Source of the DNA: Rehmannia glutinosa
Taxonomy: Eukaryota > Streptophyta > Magnoliopsida > Lamiales > Orobanchaceae
Length of the DNA stretch: 64,000 nt
Direction of reading: 5' to 3'
Assembly: GCA_016081115.2 (NCBI GenBank)
Contig: JABTTQ020002615.1
Coordinates: 248,001-312,000, forward strand
Shown: positions 23,155-35,338 of the stretch, piece by piece
Numbering within the stretch: the first letter of the stretch is position 1
Layout: every line of letters starts with the position of its first letter
The notes under the pieces: generated by a model
What the model saw: only the letters and a program-made list of their open reading frames with translations
Database searches by the model: none
What the model was told of the DNA's origin: nothing
Made by a program: the position numbers and the translations under genes

Positions 23155-23520
23155 TTCTCCATTTTCAGCGATGATATGAGAGTAGACAAATATCCACTCT
23201 CGGTTTCTCTAAACTCCAACGACTACAAGCCATTGATTTAGGGAACAATAGCTTTACTGGTAACATACCAGCCAACCTGTGTTTGTGCAGGTCTCTCACA
23301 GCAGTTTGACTCGCATACAACCAGTTGGTGGGTGAAATTAGGGTATTTTTGGTATGGGATGGAGCGGGTGAAGTATGTTTGTGATGGGTAGGTATTTTTG
23401 TCTTTTTTTAAAAAAAATCAGGGTATTTTGTGTAATTTCCTCATTTTTTTAAGAATCATGAGTGAGCAATATATATATATATATAAATATAATAGGGATG
23501 AGATCTTATGTGGCAGCCTC

Positions 23521-24613
23521 TTACCATGTGGCAGTGTGGACAGATCCCATCCCTACATCCTAAATAATCAATGGTTTAGATTGGCCCTAAAAACACCATT
23601 TTATAATTATTTTTAATGCCAAAAGTTCAGTTTAGTAATCTACAAAAAATGGGTAATTAAATACCATAATTAATCACCTAGAATCAAGGGATATTATTGA
23701 ATGCAATCTTGCCATAACATAAATAACGTTAATTTAGGAACAAACACACGTAATCTGTCATCTTCTTCATTCTGCATTCATCCAGAAAATCAAAAGAAGA
23801 ACGAGTTTCTCCCCCAAAAAACATAAAAAAACACCCCCTATAGTCGAAAAAAAACAGCACAAAAATCATGCGAAATGGGCGACGAGTGCAATGAATCGTA
23901 ACATGATGAAATGTTGGTGGACAAGCCTGATGAAAGTTGGGTTTCAGGGGGAATGTGTGTTTATGTTTCGAAAAATCGTACATTATCCTAATTCATCCTA
24001 TCCGTGTTTTTATTCGAAAATGTGGAATCATAATTGAGGTTTATCTTAGTATAAAGAAATGTACAGAATTGTACACAGTATATATGATGTTCGTGTACAC
24101 ATATATTTACTATTGTGCACATATAAGCATGCAGTATATGTTGTGCGATGGCACGGGTGATGATGAATCTTTTATGGGAAAGAGTTGTGTACACATATTG
24201 TAATATATATGCCTGTAAAGCAATGTTTCGTGTATAGATATGTATATTTTTGTGTTAATTTAAAATATGATATTGTGTTTTTGGATGTTTATTTGAGTCT
24301 ATACATTAACACTTAGAGTGGTATACAAAATTCGACAAACTTGTATGTTTGGAACATATTATGGTGTATATATGAATACTTTGGTGATTTAGAATGAGAA
24401 CAAACAATGGTGTTCAAATAATTCCATAACAAAGATAAAGATATTTTATTTTAGTATACATTGGCTTCAATATTGGGTGATAAGTATAAACATTCAGTGG
24501 ATATTGTTAGATGTTTTATTTAGAATATTGTATGCTAATATTGAAAATATTGTGTAATTTGAAAAACGTTTTGTGTATACGTTTCACTTATTTGGTGTGC
24601 ATATACTTTGCAG
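23521..24613 (+). other. MULE left end and 5' region of the transposase gene
   Basis: This contains the inner part of the terminal repeat. A possible first exon follows ATG 23876 (MGDECNES, then stop). An intron-like T-rich stretch follows, up to the acceptor TTTGCAG at 24607-24613. Confidence 0.4.
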
Positions 24614-27109
24614 ATACTAGTGATGAAACAATCCAGCACATCGAAATACGAGAGCACCTGGTAATATCACCCGGCAACACCAAATATTGGATACCTGAAG
24701 TTGAACAGGATAAAATACCGCGAGTAGGCATGCATCTTGGGAGTTTGGACGAGGGTGTGGAGTTTTATAGGTATTATGGTAAACTATGCGGCTTTGACAT
24801 ACGAATAAGCACGTCAAGGAAATTTAAGAACAAAGAGATCCGTCTGCAATATATTGTTTGTAACGGGGAAGGCTACAAACAAACGTCGTCTATGGTCGGT
24901 GTCGAAGGGAGCAATTCACACACCAAACAACAAACTAGAGTGTCAAACCATTGTGGATGCAATGCCCACTGCGTACTAGAGTACACGACGAACAGTGCAT
25001 ATGCTATAAAAAAATTCGAAGAGTGCCACACATATTCTTTCAATTCAGAATCTTATAGACATTTTCTTAAGGTGAATCGGAATTTGAATTTTGGGCACAA
25101 ATAATTCATCTTCAAATGTTCAAAGGCCAACATCGGCAGTTCAAAAACACACCACCTGTTTAGGCAAATGGTTGGTGGATTTTCTCAATCTTTCAAGAGA
25201 GATTTGAAGGCATACATACGAGGTGCAGACGCGCAATTAATAATCAACAGATTCTTGAAAAAAAAGGAGACGTGTCCAGGGAATGGCCTTTAGTTATGCC
25301 TTTGACGAACAAGACCAACTAACGAGACTTTTCTTGGCGGACCCTATTTCAGTGAGAAATTATGCAATGTTCGGGGACGTTATATCATTTGATGCCACTT
25401 ACAACACGAACAGGCTAGTTTTTGGGGTCTACATGTGGCATATATAGATGACTGCATGCGTAGAATAAAAGAAAAAAAATAGTACAATTGTTGTATAAAT
25501 ATATAAATATGTATGTGTTCAAATAGATTAATAATTGTGTATTGTATAATTCCGTAACTTGCTGCTTAATCCTATATTGAAAGAATGTACTCTGCATTTT
25601 ATGATTGTCGTATACACATATAATAGATTTGGTAGTTATTTATAAATTACAAGGTATACATTTATTGCAATGATGATATCTGCACAAATATTTCGTATAC
25701 GCAGGTACAAAATGGTGTTTGAACCATTTACGGGCATTGACAACCATCATCGGTGTGTAACGTTTGCTTGTGGATTGCTATTAAAGGAGGATGAGGAATC
25801 CTATGTGTGGTTATTCAGACAATTTTTGGTACCATGGGCAAGGAGCCGTACTACATTGTGACCAATCAGGATCCGGCGATGAAGAACGCATTTCAAGTAG
25901 TTCTCAATACCGCAAGACACTCTTATGCATGTGGCACATAATGGAAAAGGTTAGCACAAAAGTGGGACACACATTGTTCAAAAATTGAAGAATTCTTGCG
26001 TCGTCTTAACGCAGCGGTTTGGGATGAAAAACATGAACCCGCTGAGTTTGAAAAATTATGGCATTCTGTTATGACAGATTTCGAACTAGAAAATCATCCG
26101 TGGTTTACTAAAATGTTTGAAATCAGAGAGAGCTGGATCCTTGCTTATTTTCGGGATGTTCCCATGGGCGGTTTGATGCGGACTACATCACGGTCTGAGA
26201 GCACAAACAGTTGGTTTGGTGGTTTTACAAATTCACAAGTAAATTTGGTCGAGTTTTTCATGCACTTTGACAGCGCAATGGGGTCTCAACGACACGCCGT
26301 ACACAAACTAAACAACGACAGTGACACTCTTGTTCCTCAGTGCAAAACACCATTGGGGATTGAAAAACATGCTTCAATGTTGTACATGCCTGCTATTTTT
26401 AAAAAACATTAGCCTAGAGATTGCAAATGTGTGTTACAAATGTTCAGTGCACATGGTGACCCGATCTGGTGGTAGTATCTGTTCCTACTCAATAAAGGAC
26501 GAATTTGATGATGTATTCAAAGTACAGTACTGCAAGGAAAAGACAGTTGCAGTGTGCAGTTGCAAAATGTTCGAAATGCATGGTATTTTGTATCAACACA
26601 TGTTCGTTGTATTCAAGGACCTCAATGAGATTCCCAGGAAATACGTGCCTAATTGATGGATGAGGCTATCATTCATACATCTGTCAACAACAAGCGGCCA
26701 ACTGTACGAATTCAATGGCGGTCAAGAAGCAGCCACAACACTAAATGAATTGTGGTCCACCTTCCACAACTGCATACGACTTGCAAACGATAAAGTGGAA
26801 AATTTGGCTGACTTAGCACGCTTATTGTCTGAACATAAGAGCAAGTTAGCCCACGAACAAGATGGACAATATGACGGGGGAGTTGAGGAACTCTTTGATA
26901 ATTACTGCGGCTCTACTTCTCAAATGGAGATCTTAGTATTGCCACCACAACAAGCTCATAACAAGGGCAGCGGGAGCCAGGTTAAAAGCAGACTACAAAG
27001 CCAATGGGAAAAGGCAATCCGTGCAAGCACGAAACTAAAGAGAAAGTGTGGCACGTGTGGCAACATTTCATCACACAACATTCGAACATGTCCCGAGCAA
27101 CCTACATAA
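24614..27109 (+). pseudogene. FAR1/FHY3-type MULE transposase (FRS-like), broken
   Basis: A FAR1 DNA-binding domain occupies 24720-25080 (GVEFYRYYGKLCGFDIR, CGCNAH, HTYSFN). The MULE catalytic core follows: ISFDATYNTNR (first Asp, about 25388-25412), an intron of about 290 bp that looks GC-AG, then FEPFTGIDNHHRCVTFACGL and TNQDPAMKNAF (second Asp, about 25863-25894). ESWILAYFRD and SRSESTNSWF lie near 26130-26215. A SWIM-type zinc finger is at 26540-26620 (CSCKMFEMHGILYQHMF). Its third Cys is Tyr here, which should weaken zinc binding. A C-terminal zinc knuckle (CGTCGNISSHNIRTC) ends at 27095. Frameshifts or stops lie near 25100, 25290, 25845-25915, 25985, 26400 and 26656. FAR1 and FHY3, plant light-signalling regulators, descend from such transposases. 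The flanking MULE ends and the Ulp1 partner argue for an element gene. Confidence 0.88.
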
Positions 27110-27952
27110 TGACAAAAAAATTCCCTGCATTTTCAAAATTTCGTACAATCTGAAAATTGTTATCAAATTTTTGACTTATGTTAAATTCATTTCATTTATA
27201 TTATAATTGAATGTCATTTATATTATAATTGAATGCCATTTATATTCTAATTGTGAATCATTTTTTAGTCCCATTTGACCTATTTAATAGAGAAAATACC
27301 CTGTCATCTAAACACTTGTATATTATAATTGTTATTTGTGTGTCTGCTATCTGTTGATGATACACAACATTTCAAAGGATTACAATGACTTCCAAAAAGT
27401 AATAATAATTATAGTACTTCAACACAATATCAAAAATATAGTATATTTTGAGCATATTGTGGTGTATATATATGAATACTTTGGTGGTTTATAATCAGGA
27501 AAATCTGGTGTACAAATAATTACATTACAGTATCATAAACTCTTATTTTGGTACACATTGGCTTGACTATTTGGTGATAAGTATAACATTTAGTAGTACA
27601 TTGTTACATTGACATTAATAATAATTATATTACTTCAACACAAATTGCTTAAGAATTATGCATACACAGGATTCGTTAAAACATCTTCAACTGAATAACA
27701 AAAAGTACTAGAATGTGAACATATATAAACCAAAGCAGTAATAAACATATATCGAATGCTGTCAAAATGTGCATTGTTTACACACACAATACGCATAAAC
27801 AGGAAATCATGTTGGCTTAAGATCGTTCAGAAATAAGTAACCCATAATGTTGACAGAAAATGCACGGGTAAAAAATATTCTAATCTAATGTAATAATTAA
27901 AGTGTACTTAGACGCTCCGTCTAACAAAATGAACTCCTCAATCGATAACCAA
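27110..27952. other. AT-rich spacer between convergent MULE genes
   Basis: No gene is seen. Phrases from about 24350-24480 ('TGGTGTATATATGAATACTTTGGTG', then 'TTGGTGATAAGTATAA') recur at about 27460-27595, so part of the transposase 5' region is duplicated here. The spacer should hold both 3' ends. Confidence 0.5.
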
Positions 27953-30900
27953 CTACTTTCCACTAACAAATTTTTTGGCCAAACCAAGCACCTTGTCATT
28001 CTCTTGGTTCAAGTCTTGCATCAGAATTGCATGGCAATATAGAGTCCTCAAGCGTGTGAACTCCGCAGCGTCGGCCTTTGTCAAATCCACAATCCCATTT
28101 CTTCAATGGTCCCCCCATGTAGGTCTCCATATGACGCATGGCATAGACCCCACAGTCGACTGTATTTTCCTCCACCCTCCACGACATGGCGAGTCTTATT
28201 GGGCGACATTATTCAACATTACGCGCTGACTGGTAGAACCCACGCTTGGAGATATCGAGAGAACAGATCCAACTACAAAAGGCAAAATGAAAAAACAAAA
28301 AATGAAATCACAAAAAGAATAAATGTTACATGGCGAACAACAAAAGAAACATATATATGATAGTACTTCTTTATGTTGACGCATATCACGAACAAGTGTC
28401 ATCCATTTATAATAGGGAAGAAGAACTGCATTCAGCAAAATATATATTCATTAAAATTTACATAGCGAACAACAAAAGAAACATATATATAATACAAGGT
28501 TATACCATCTCAATGGCCTGAAAATTCACCGCAGTTGGGTCCACAACCTCCAGGTCAAAAGCTTCCGAAAACAAAGCCAACCTCCTTTCATCCGACAAAT
28601 CTTGTACAGGGGACACAACAAAGTATAACTATATGTCGTAAAAAAACAATTATAGCAATTAGACGCTAAGACACGTACAACATCACAGCTTAAATATTTC
28701 CACATTCCCTAATTATCGTATACCAAAATGTAAGAATTTTACATTAAACTAATTATCACCATTTTGAATCATTGTCAAATATACACATACACATCTAATA
28801 TTACTACAAAAATATAAGTAAATGAACACCATGATACAATAAATTTGCGTGTATTCAAAATAGTTAAGAATAAATTTTACACCACATTAAAAAAACAACG
28901 TCACCAAATTTAAAAACCTCGGGGGGGAATTAGCATCCCTTGATTCCTTTTAACATTTTCGCCCACACGTCAATGCGTTTCTAGATATGTACTTAGCCTC
29001 ATGGTCTCCAAATGTTCTCTCGTGAGGACATTGTCGCCCATCCTAAATATAACATCGGTTATGCGTACGTTGAATGAAAAAAATAAACAAAACTAATAAT
29101 GAACGAAATTTATAAAGTAAGCTAATTGAATACCACATATTAAAAAAACTCGTAACCTTGTAGCACCGACCGAGCGTTATCAAAGACCCACTTCGCAACA
29201 AAGATTGTGGATCTTATTCATCGGGCGAAGTCTCCATTCCGGAATGGAGAAGACAACGTGGATGCTTTTCGCTTCCTAGTGCTCTTACGCATTTGAGGAG
29301 CTGCAGCGGTCTGCTCAGTCGCATCTCCTTCCATCGGCTCCTCGGCCCCACCACTTTGTCACTTGTGCCAACACCGATCCCATCCTGCCCATCAACCCCT
29401 TGCCCCACGACAACATGGCCTTGAAAAAACCCCGTGAAAATTAGAAAAAAATGACATGTCTACAACACACATGTAACCAAAAAAAATAAGGGGAGCATAT
29501 GTGAAACAAAAAAAGAGTATTCTTACACCCTCATCCTGCGGCTCCTTCCCAACCGGGTGTTCCTCTGAGTATTGACGTGATGTCTCCAGAACGTCTGACC
29601 AATTCACAATATTGGGTTCCTGCGTCAAACCAATACTGAAATTCGGTATATCATCAGATCCTTTCTGGAACTCCTCCCGCCGACGTGTAGCCTATTCAAC
29701 CATCTCAAGAGCGGCTATATTTTCTAGGTTACTCCAGAACACGTTGATCTACTGCGATTCACTGGCAATAGTATCCCCGATGACGGTATCTTCCCCCAGC
29801 TTGTCCCCGGTAAAAATATAAACTTCCTAGCAACCTCTTGGATTTTCCCAAAATCGGGGTTCACAACCAACTCCCTAGGTGCATTATTCAACAGTGCAAG
29901 GATATCTATAACATATGTGGCTACAGTCGCCAACTTGGCCAGAAGACTGCCCACAATATCCTAACCCAAAAAGATAAATATTTGTCAATTGTTTCATACT
30001 CATTTAAATAAATCTTGGTGCTTAAAATAACTATCAAAATATATAAAACAATAAAAATTGTGCACGGTCTGTCACTGCTCTTATACCATTTTGCAACCAA
30101 AAAACATGACAGCTTTTATGAATTAAAGAAAAATTAAAAGTTAAAAATATACCATTTAATAACTAATATTATGCACCATTGTTGTTCATATTATGCCAAA
30201 AAAACTGTCCTATGCACCTACCTAATAACCTGTCCTATGCACCTACCTCTCCAAGTATAAAACTAACATAATAACTTGTCCTATACACCTACCTCTACAG
30301 GAATAAATAGAAAAAAATACAAAACTCATATATGATTTGGCTTTGCACACCACAGCAAAGAATGAATGTCGGGGCGGCACGGAGGAACGTTGCGCGCGCT
30401 CCAGGAGCATGCATAACAAAGATGATTGGTTGGCGTTGGCGGTGGCGATCATCATTGCGCGATCCAGCAGTGCGGCCTGCGTCAATTGGGCAATCAATGT
30501 AGCCCAAACCATATCCTCCGTGGTTCATTTCATCGTTATTCAAATCCCGGATACTTTCAGTCGTCAACGATCGCACGCACGGGACCACCCTCGGGAAGGC
30601 ACGAATAGCCAGTACAACTCTGTCCATGTATAAACCCTATGATACAAAAAAATGGGTTAATTATATGCTGATTTGTTTAAGTCGAATATAATTGACATGT
30701 ACTTACAATCAAAAAAATGAGGGGGCCGTTGAAACTCTTCTTCTTTGTTGACGTCCATTTCTCTTTGCTCTCTAACAATGTCAGCAAGGTGTGCTCGCAC
30801 CAATTCATATTCGAGATGTCGTCAACGTTCTCCAAGCTTTTCATTACAAGAGCGTTAACGTATCCACCCTGCATATTCCCAATAATTTGCGCATCGACCA

Positions 30901-31441
30901 GAGCAATAAAGTTCCTCATGAACCATATACTCCCCTCCACGTCCTCCAACGTCTTTTTGGACACCTCGGTTGCCATAATGGAATATGAACCATCCAGATT
31001 AGGCTAGAACTGGGACTGCCACTCCAAATATGCTTGGCTTGTTTCGGACTTAGATTTTTTCTGGACTCTTATTCCACCTCTAGGAAACCCCAAAACTAGC
31101 TCCACATCCTTTTCACCAACACAAATGGACCTGCCATCCGATAGAATCAACTCGCATCTGAGAGAGTTGAAGTTATCTACCAACCAATAGATAAATCTCC
31201 CCGGCAATTCTTCAATGTTTATCCCCAACAAACTCCCGAAGCTCATTTCAATAATAGATCTTGTCTGAAAATTGTTGAGCCAAACCAATGCGCCCGATAT
31301 AACATTAGGGACGGATCTTGTCCTCAGTTTGGGCAACAAAGCTTTGAGGGCAGATTTTGCGGTCTTTGACCTCGGATTAACGTCACTCGCACCCTCGCTC
31401 GGGCCTGGGGACACAGGTCTCTTCCTATTTTCTCTTGCCAT
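27953..31441 (-). pseudogene. MULE-carried Ulp1-like (C48) peptidase gene, several exons, broken
   Basis: Read on the minus strand. Exon 1 (31441-30707) has a basic head with KRPVSPGPSEG, then GSLLGINIEELPGRFIYWLV, GRSICVGEKDVELVLGFPRG and, past one in-frame TAG at 31004-31006, FIALVDAQIIGNMQGGYVNA. Exon 2 (near 30630) starts LYMDRVVLAIRAFPRV after small indels. Later parts are about 29954-29720 (DFGKIQEVARKFI) and 29628-29530 (WSDVLETSRQY). At 29043-28930 lies NVLTREHLETMRLSTYLE, the start of the protease domain. At 28171-28130 lies NTVDCGVYAMRHMETYMG with the catalytic Cys. The end is at TAG 27953-27955 after a frameshift near 28080. The same order of motifs recurs at 46785-50365. Ulp1 family proteases cleave SUMO; their benefit to MULEs is unknown. 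Confidence 0.8.
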
Positions 31442-32665
31442 TTGACCTGGAATTGAGAAAAATTAAAGAACACATCACACTGTGTACATAAAACGAAATG
31501 GAAAAAATAGCAGGCCACAAAAATACTGTATCAAAATTAAAAAACCACATCTAAACTAAATGTGTACTGTATGTAGTCCAACTGTCTACGAAAATAAAAT
31601 TATCCAAACACCATTGTATGTCGTCTATATACAATATGCCATATTAGTGCAAAACACAAAACTCTGTGTACCTATGTGCCAAAATTAACAAAAAATACAC
31701 CAAAACACTGTCTACGAACATTGTGAGTATATATCCCACTACATGTTTTCCATTTTTTACCATATTTCAGTCATTTGTGCAAAAAATGCACAACAAAAGG
31801 ATTTATGTATATACCAAAATAACTAAGAAATTTGTCATGCTTGCGTAAGATTACACCAAAATAGGAATGAAAAGGCACCAATTCAATAACATAAGCATTA
31901 CACAATTCATTATCTAAGTGTGCATCATTTTTTCGTAAATTTATACTATATAAATCGCAACATATTACAGTCAAGGATATAATTCCACATAACCAACGTA
32001 CAAAGGGGCGTCTGTAAAAAGTCGAGTATCAAAACTCTAGAAAATTCAAAATAAAAAAAATAAATGTGTCCTACAACTAGGGTAAAAAAACTAAAAAAAA
32101 CCCATAAAAAATCATCTTCAATTGCATATAAAACCAACTTCGGAATTGGGTAAAACCCTTTACACAGGGAACTACAGACCAAAGAATTGAAAAAATTGAA
32201 ACAGGGGCTTACCTTAAAACAGAGTTGCAGATGCTTTCTTGCAGATTTGATGTCCACAAAGTTCCGCCCCATACAAAGAAGTGTCTCCTTAGCTCGATTT
32301 TTGCAGAGAAAGATGGAGTTCCAGCCGTGTGTGAGTGGGATTTTTAGGGAGAATGAAATATTTGTTGTCGTGTGAGAGTGGGGGGGTTGTGGGAGGACGA
32401 ATTGTTTTTTATTTTTGGGTGAAAATACATGGCCAAAAGAAGCGGGAGAGAGGGGATGATTGAATCCCAAAAAAAAGTGGAATTGAGGGGAGTTACCAAA
32501 ACGGACATTACCTAATGTATATAATATGTCTATTTTACCCTTAAATGGGCTGATTTCAATATTAAAAAAAAACGAAAAAAATCAGTCATTTGGATTAAAC
32601 ATGTTAACGGTTTACATCTGTTCACACTGCCACATGGTAAGGGACTTGACACATGTGATCCTATA

Positions 32666-32667
<2 letters not shown>
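31442..32667. other. MULE right end, 5' region of the Ulp1-like gene
   Basis: AT-rich leader sequence. The reverse complement of 32180-32480 looks like a 5' UTR with TC-rich stretches. The terminal inverted repeat occupies about 32605-32667. A minus-strand frame at 31946-32470 shows no known motif. Confidence 0.5.

Positions 32668-32710
<43 letters not shown>
32668..32710. repeat. (TA)n microsatellite at the MULE right border
   Basis: About 21 TA units. MULEs of this family appear to sit in TA tracts, since the left end also follows one (23470-23490). Confidence 0.95.
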
Positions 32711-32712
<2 letters not shown>

Positions 32713-33309
32713 ATTACTAGTATAGGGAATCATAATATTACATATTTGACTAGTAATATTATTTTACTCTTCATATCAATTGGTCAGGATATATATTAAT
32801 TAGCAGTGGATTATTCATGGATGAATACGATAGTTTTATAGAAAAGAAACTTGATAAAATAATGCCATGGATAGGCCTGTATATCACAGCAGCTTCTCAG
32901 CTTTGCAAATTCGGCAAGGCAAGTGCACGAAATATCTTCATAATTTGAAATGGTTCAATCTTACTTTCTGTATTGGAGTTCAGATTATGATTGTCCTGTT
33001 CAGCAAACTTCTCGCTTTTGTCTCGTTTTTGTTTCCATCAGGTGATGACACTGAACTGATAAATCTCAGCCATGATGTTCTTCTACTTTATAAGAAATGG
33101 CTTGACATGGACCTCAGTCAGAGCCGTACCTAGGTTTCGCGGGGCCTGGAGCGGAAAAAAAAAAAAAAATAAGCCCCTCGTTATTAAATAAAAAAATAAA
33201 AAATAAAAAAAACAAAACACATGTTACAAATATAATTTTATTAATTTAACATATAAAATCAGATATGTAATAATAAAAACATCATACTAAAACTTTAATA
33301 TTTGTCTCA

Positions 33310-34140
33310 TTAAAATAAAATTATGAAAAAGATCGTCCAATATAATTTACAATAGAGAAAAAAACAAAAAAGAAAAAGAACTACTAGTAAATTAGCTATG
33401 AAAAATTGATTTTCTTGCATTTTTCCTGCAAAATCATCAATTAATCTCTCATAAGCAAGTTTTTCAAGGAATTCACTCTCAATTGAAATCAAAGACAATG
33501 CGTTCAGTCTTATTTGGGTCATTGTTGATCTCAAACATCACTTTATTCAATCCGGAAAAACTTCTTTCTACGGATGCAATGGTCACTAGAATTGTCAACA
33601 ATATCTTGTATGCAATGAATGTATTCGGGAAACAATTCATTCTTTACAAAAAGTTTAGAATTGCACTTGTTATTTTTGCTTCCCGTGGTAGCATATGTTG
33701 TATGATCTAAAGTTCTTGATACAAATCATCTCCATTCAAATTTAAAATATCATGTCTCGTACCTCATTTCTTTTGTAGTTTTCTTTCAAGATTCTTGCAT
33801 CGAGCCTTTAAGTCCCCATCAATAAGTGAATTCAATCTATCGGACTGAAGAATATCATCTCCATCACCATCAATATGAACATCATCAATATTATTAATAT
33901 TTTCCAAGTGTACGCCGTCAGTACTTTGATTCCCATTAATATCATTCACATCTTTATCTATATCGTTTCTCAATAGTAAATCTTCATGAAACCCATCACC
34001 ATCATTTTTTTCTTGATCGTCTAAATCTTTAAGTGGCGGGTCTGAAGGTTCTTTCACAATGAATCTATCTAGTGCTCCTCTTTGAGACTCAATAAATTCT
34101 CCAACTTTTTTTCTTTTCTTACGTTTTTCATATCCAGACT
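33310..34140 (-). pseudogene. hAT transposase remnant, N- and C-terminal parts
   Basis: The N-terminal part (34137-33763) begins SGYEKRKKRKKVGEFIESQR, then GALDRFIVKEPSDPPL, typical of plant hAT proteins with a TTF/ZMYM-type zinc finger. A long acidic Asp/Asn-rich linker follows. Then, without the RNase-H-like core, comes the C-terminal dimerisation region (33640-33380). It reads LLTILVTIASVERSFSGLNK, and in another frame RSTMTQIRLNALSLISIESE, then LIDDFAGKMQ. About 500 residues are missing, so the protein cannot cut DNA. Confidence 0.82.
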
Positions 34141-34759
34141 AATATTTATGATTAGGAGATATTCTCAGTTGTCTATTCAAAACATATAAACAAATAAATC
34201 TTATTAGTACGATATCAAATGTTTAAATTCAATAACTATTGTTACTTCAGACTGAAAGAAAATATACACAAACAATAAAGTGATGAAAACACAAATATAT
34301 AATTTACGGACTGAAAAAAAAATGGAGAAGAAAAATAGTTTAGACAATAATAAAAGATGAACAAAGAAAAAGACGAAAACAAAATAACAAAATATAAATA
34401 ATTCTCAAATTTAAAAGATCATCTTAACAATATTACTACTCTTTCTTGAGAATTTTGACAACGGAGAGTGGAGACAATATATTATATTCTTGAGAATTGC
34501 GCCATGTCGCCAACTATGTTTTAATTCTTCCAAATCTGTTTTTTTAGGATTAATAGCAACTAGAAACAATGAATAGAAATAAAAATTTATGGAATTTAAA
34601 TTAAATTATACCTTCTTTTCGGCGAGATGAAAGTTGTCGATTTGTCATGCTTCTTTATGAAAGTTGCAGTACAGCAGTAGGAATTAAAACTTTGGGGATT
34701 AACTTAATGATTAGGTTTTTTTGTTTTGGAAAAAGATAAAAAGGCTTGAAGTTGTGCTA

Positions 34760-35338
34760 GGGCCCATTTGGATGGAGGGATTTGAAATTCCAAGGGATTT
34801 CAAATGAATGGATTTTAAAGTCATTGGATTTGAAATCCACCGCTTGTTTGGATGATGTAGATTTGTGTAAGGATTTCAAATCCATCGTAAGTTTTGATAA
34901 AAAAAAATTAGAAGCTCTATTTATTTTCTTAATTGATATGAAATAAATAAAAATAAAAGATATAATCTTATTATTTTGTGTGTAGTGTGTGTAAATGTGT
35001 GCAGTGTGTGTAGTGTGTAAATGTGTGCAATGTGTGCAAGTGTGTGTAGTGTGTGCAGTGTGTGTAAATGTGTGCAAATGTGTGCGGTGTGTGTAAATGT
35101 GTGCAATGTGTGTAAATGTGTGTGAATATGCAAGTGAGCATAAAAGGGAAAAAAATGGATTTCAAATGACTAGGTTTTTGTAGGGATTTGAAATCCTTTG
35201 AAAATGAACTAAAAGTTAAAGAGGGATTTGAAATCCATTGATTTGGATTTATATGCCAAACAAGGGTGTGGATTTAGCTAAGGATTTCAAATCCCTCTTC
35301 CCAAATCCTCCCCCAAATCCCCCCATTCAAATGCACCC
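34760..35338. mobile_element. MITE nested in the hAT element
   Basis: The left end is GGGCCCATTTGGATGGAGGG and the right end, reverse-complemented, is GGGTGCATTTGAATGGGGGG, so the inverted repeat runs about 26 bp with a few mismatches. Repeated 'GGATTTGAAATCC' phrases follow inward on both sides. Flanks are CTA (34757-34759) and TTA (35339-35341), a near match to a 3-bp TWA target as in PIF/Harbinger-type MITEs. No coding capacity. Confidence 0.75.
34976..35130. repeat. TG-rich minisatellite
   Basis: Variable 8-14-bp units of the type GTGTGTAAATGTGTGCA are repeated about a dozen times in the centre of the MITE. On the minus strand they give His/Thr-rich frames that are not genes. Confidence 0.9.

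Larger units (their letters stand above)
21882..23338 (+). pseudogene. LRR receptor-kinase relic (PSYR1/PSKR-like), split by a TRIM element
   Basis: The first part, from ATG 21882, encodes QTLDLSGNHFSGLLQPP, then after a stop TTLDLSSNHFNGSIDPSFFH and FNVSTNTFFTGS, classic plant extracellular LRRs. The second part (about 23207-23330) encodes LQAIDLGNNSFTGNIPANLC, then a TGA, then LAYNQLVGEI. The phrasing is closest to tyrosine-sulfated glycopeptide receptor/PSKR-type kinases, which bind secreted peptides at the plasma membrane. An 850-bp Cassandra-like element sits between the two parts. Only a few of some 20 repeats remain, with several stops, and no kinase domain is seen. Confidence 0.75.
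20636..23446. mobile_element. Candidate Pack-MULE-like element carrying an LRR-kinase relic
   Basis: The left border reads AGGGAAAAGGACATCAATAC followed by repeated 'AAAAATACCCATTTTCC' phrases. The right border, reverse-complemented, reads GAGGAAATTACACAAAATAC followed by 'GACAAAAATACC'. The resemblance suggests degenerate long terminal inverted repeats of the MULE type. A short frame at 20884 (ACHNGQW) could be the start of a MuDR-type protein. The pairing is loose and no target duplication was found, so this is tentative. Confidence 0.3.
23495..32667. mobile_element. MULE (Mutator-like) transposon carrying a FAR1-type transposase and a Ulp1-like gene
   Basis: The left end reads GGGATGAGATCTTATGTGGC, then CTTACCATGTGGCAGTG and GACAGAT. 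The right end, reverse-complemented, reads GGTATAGGATCACATGTGTC, then CTTACCATGTGGCAGTG and AACAGAT. The terminal inverted repeats are therefore about 60 bp with a 17-bp perfect core. Both ends abut (TA)n, so the target duplication is hidden in the repeat. Inside, a FAR1-type transposase (plus strand) and a Ulp1-like gene (minus strand) are convergent, with about 0.84 kb between their stops. Both genes have breaks. Confidence 0.85.

Noticed and set aside
24614..27109. A host FAR1/FHY3-related (FRS) regulatory gene
   Set aside because: Multiple frame breaks, flanking MULE ends and a Ulp1 partner gene argue for a transposon transposase.
31946..32470. 174-codon minus-strand frame at the MULE right end
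   Set aside because: Phenylalanine-rich translation of leader sequence with no recognisable motif; it overlaps the terminal repeat region.
34757..35165. His/Thr-rich minus-strand frames of 64-106 codons
   Set aside because: They are translations of the TG-rich minisatellite.
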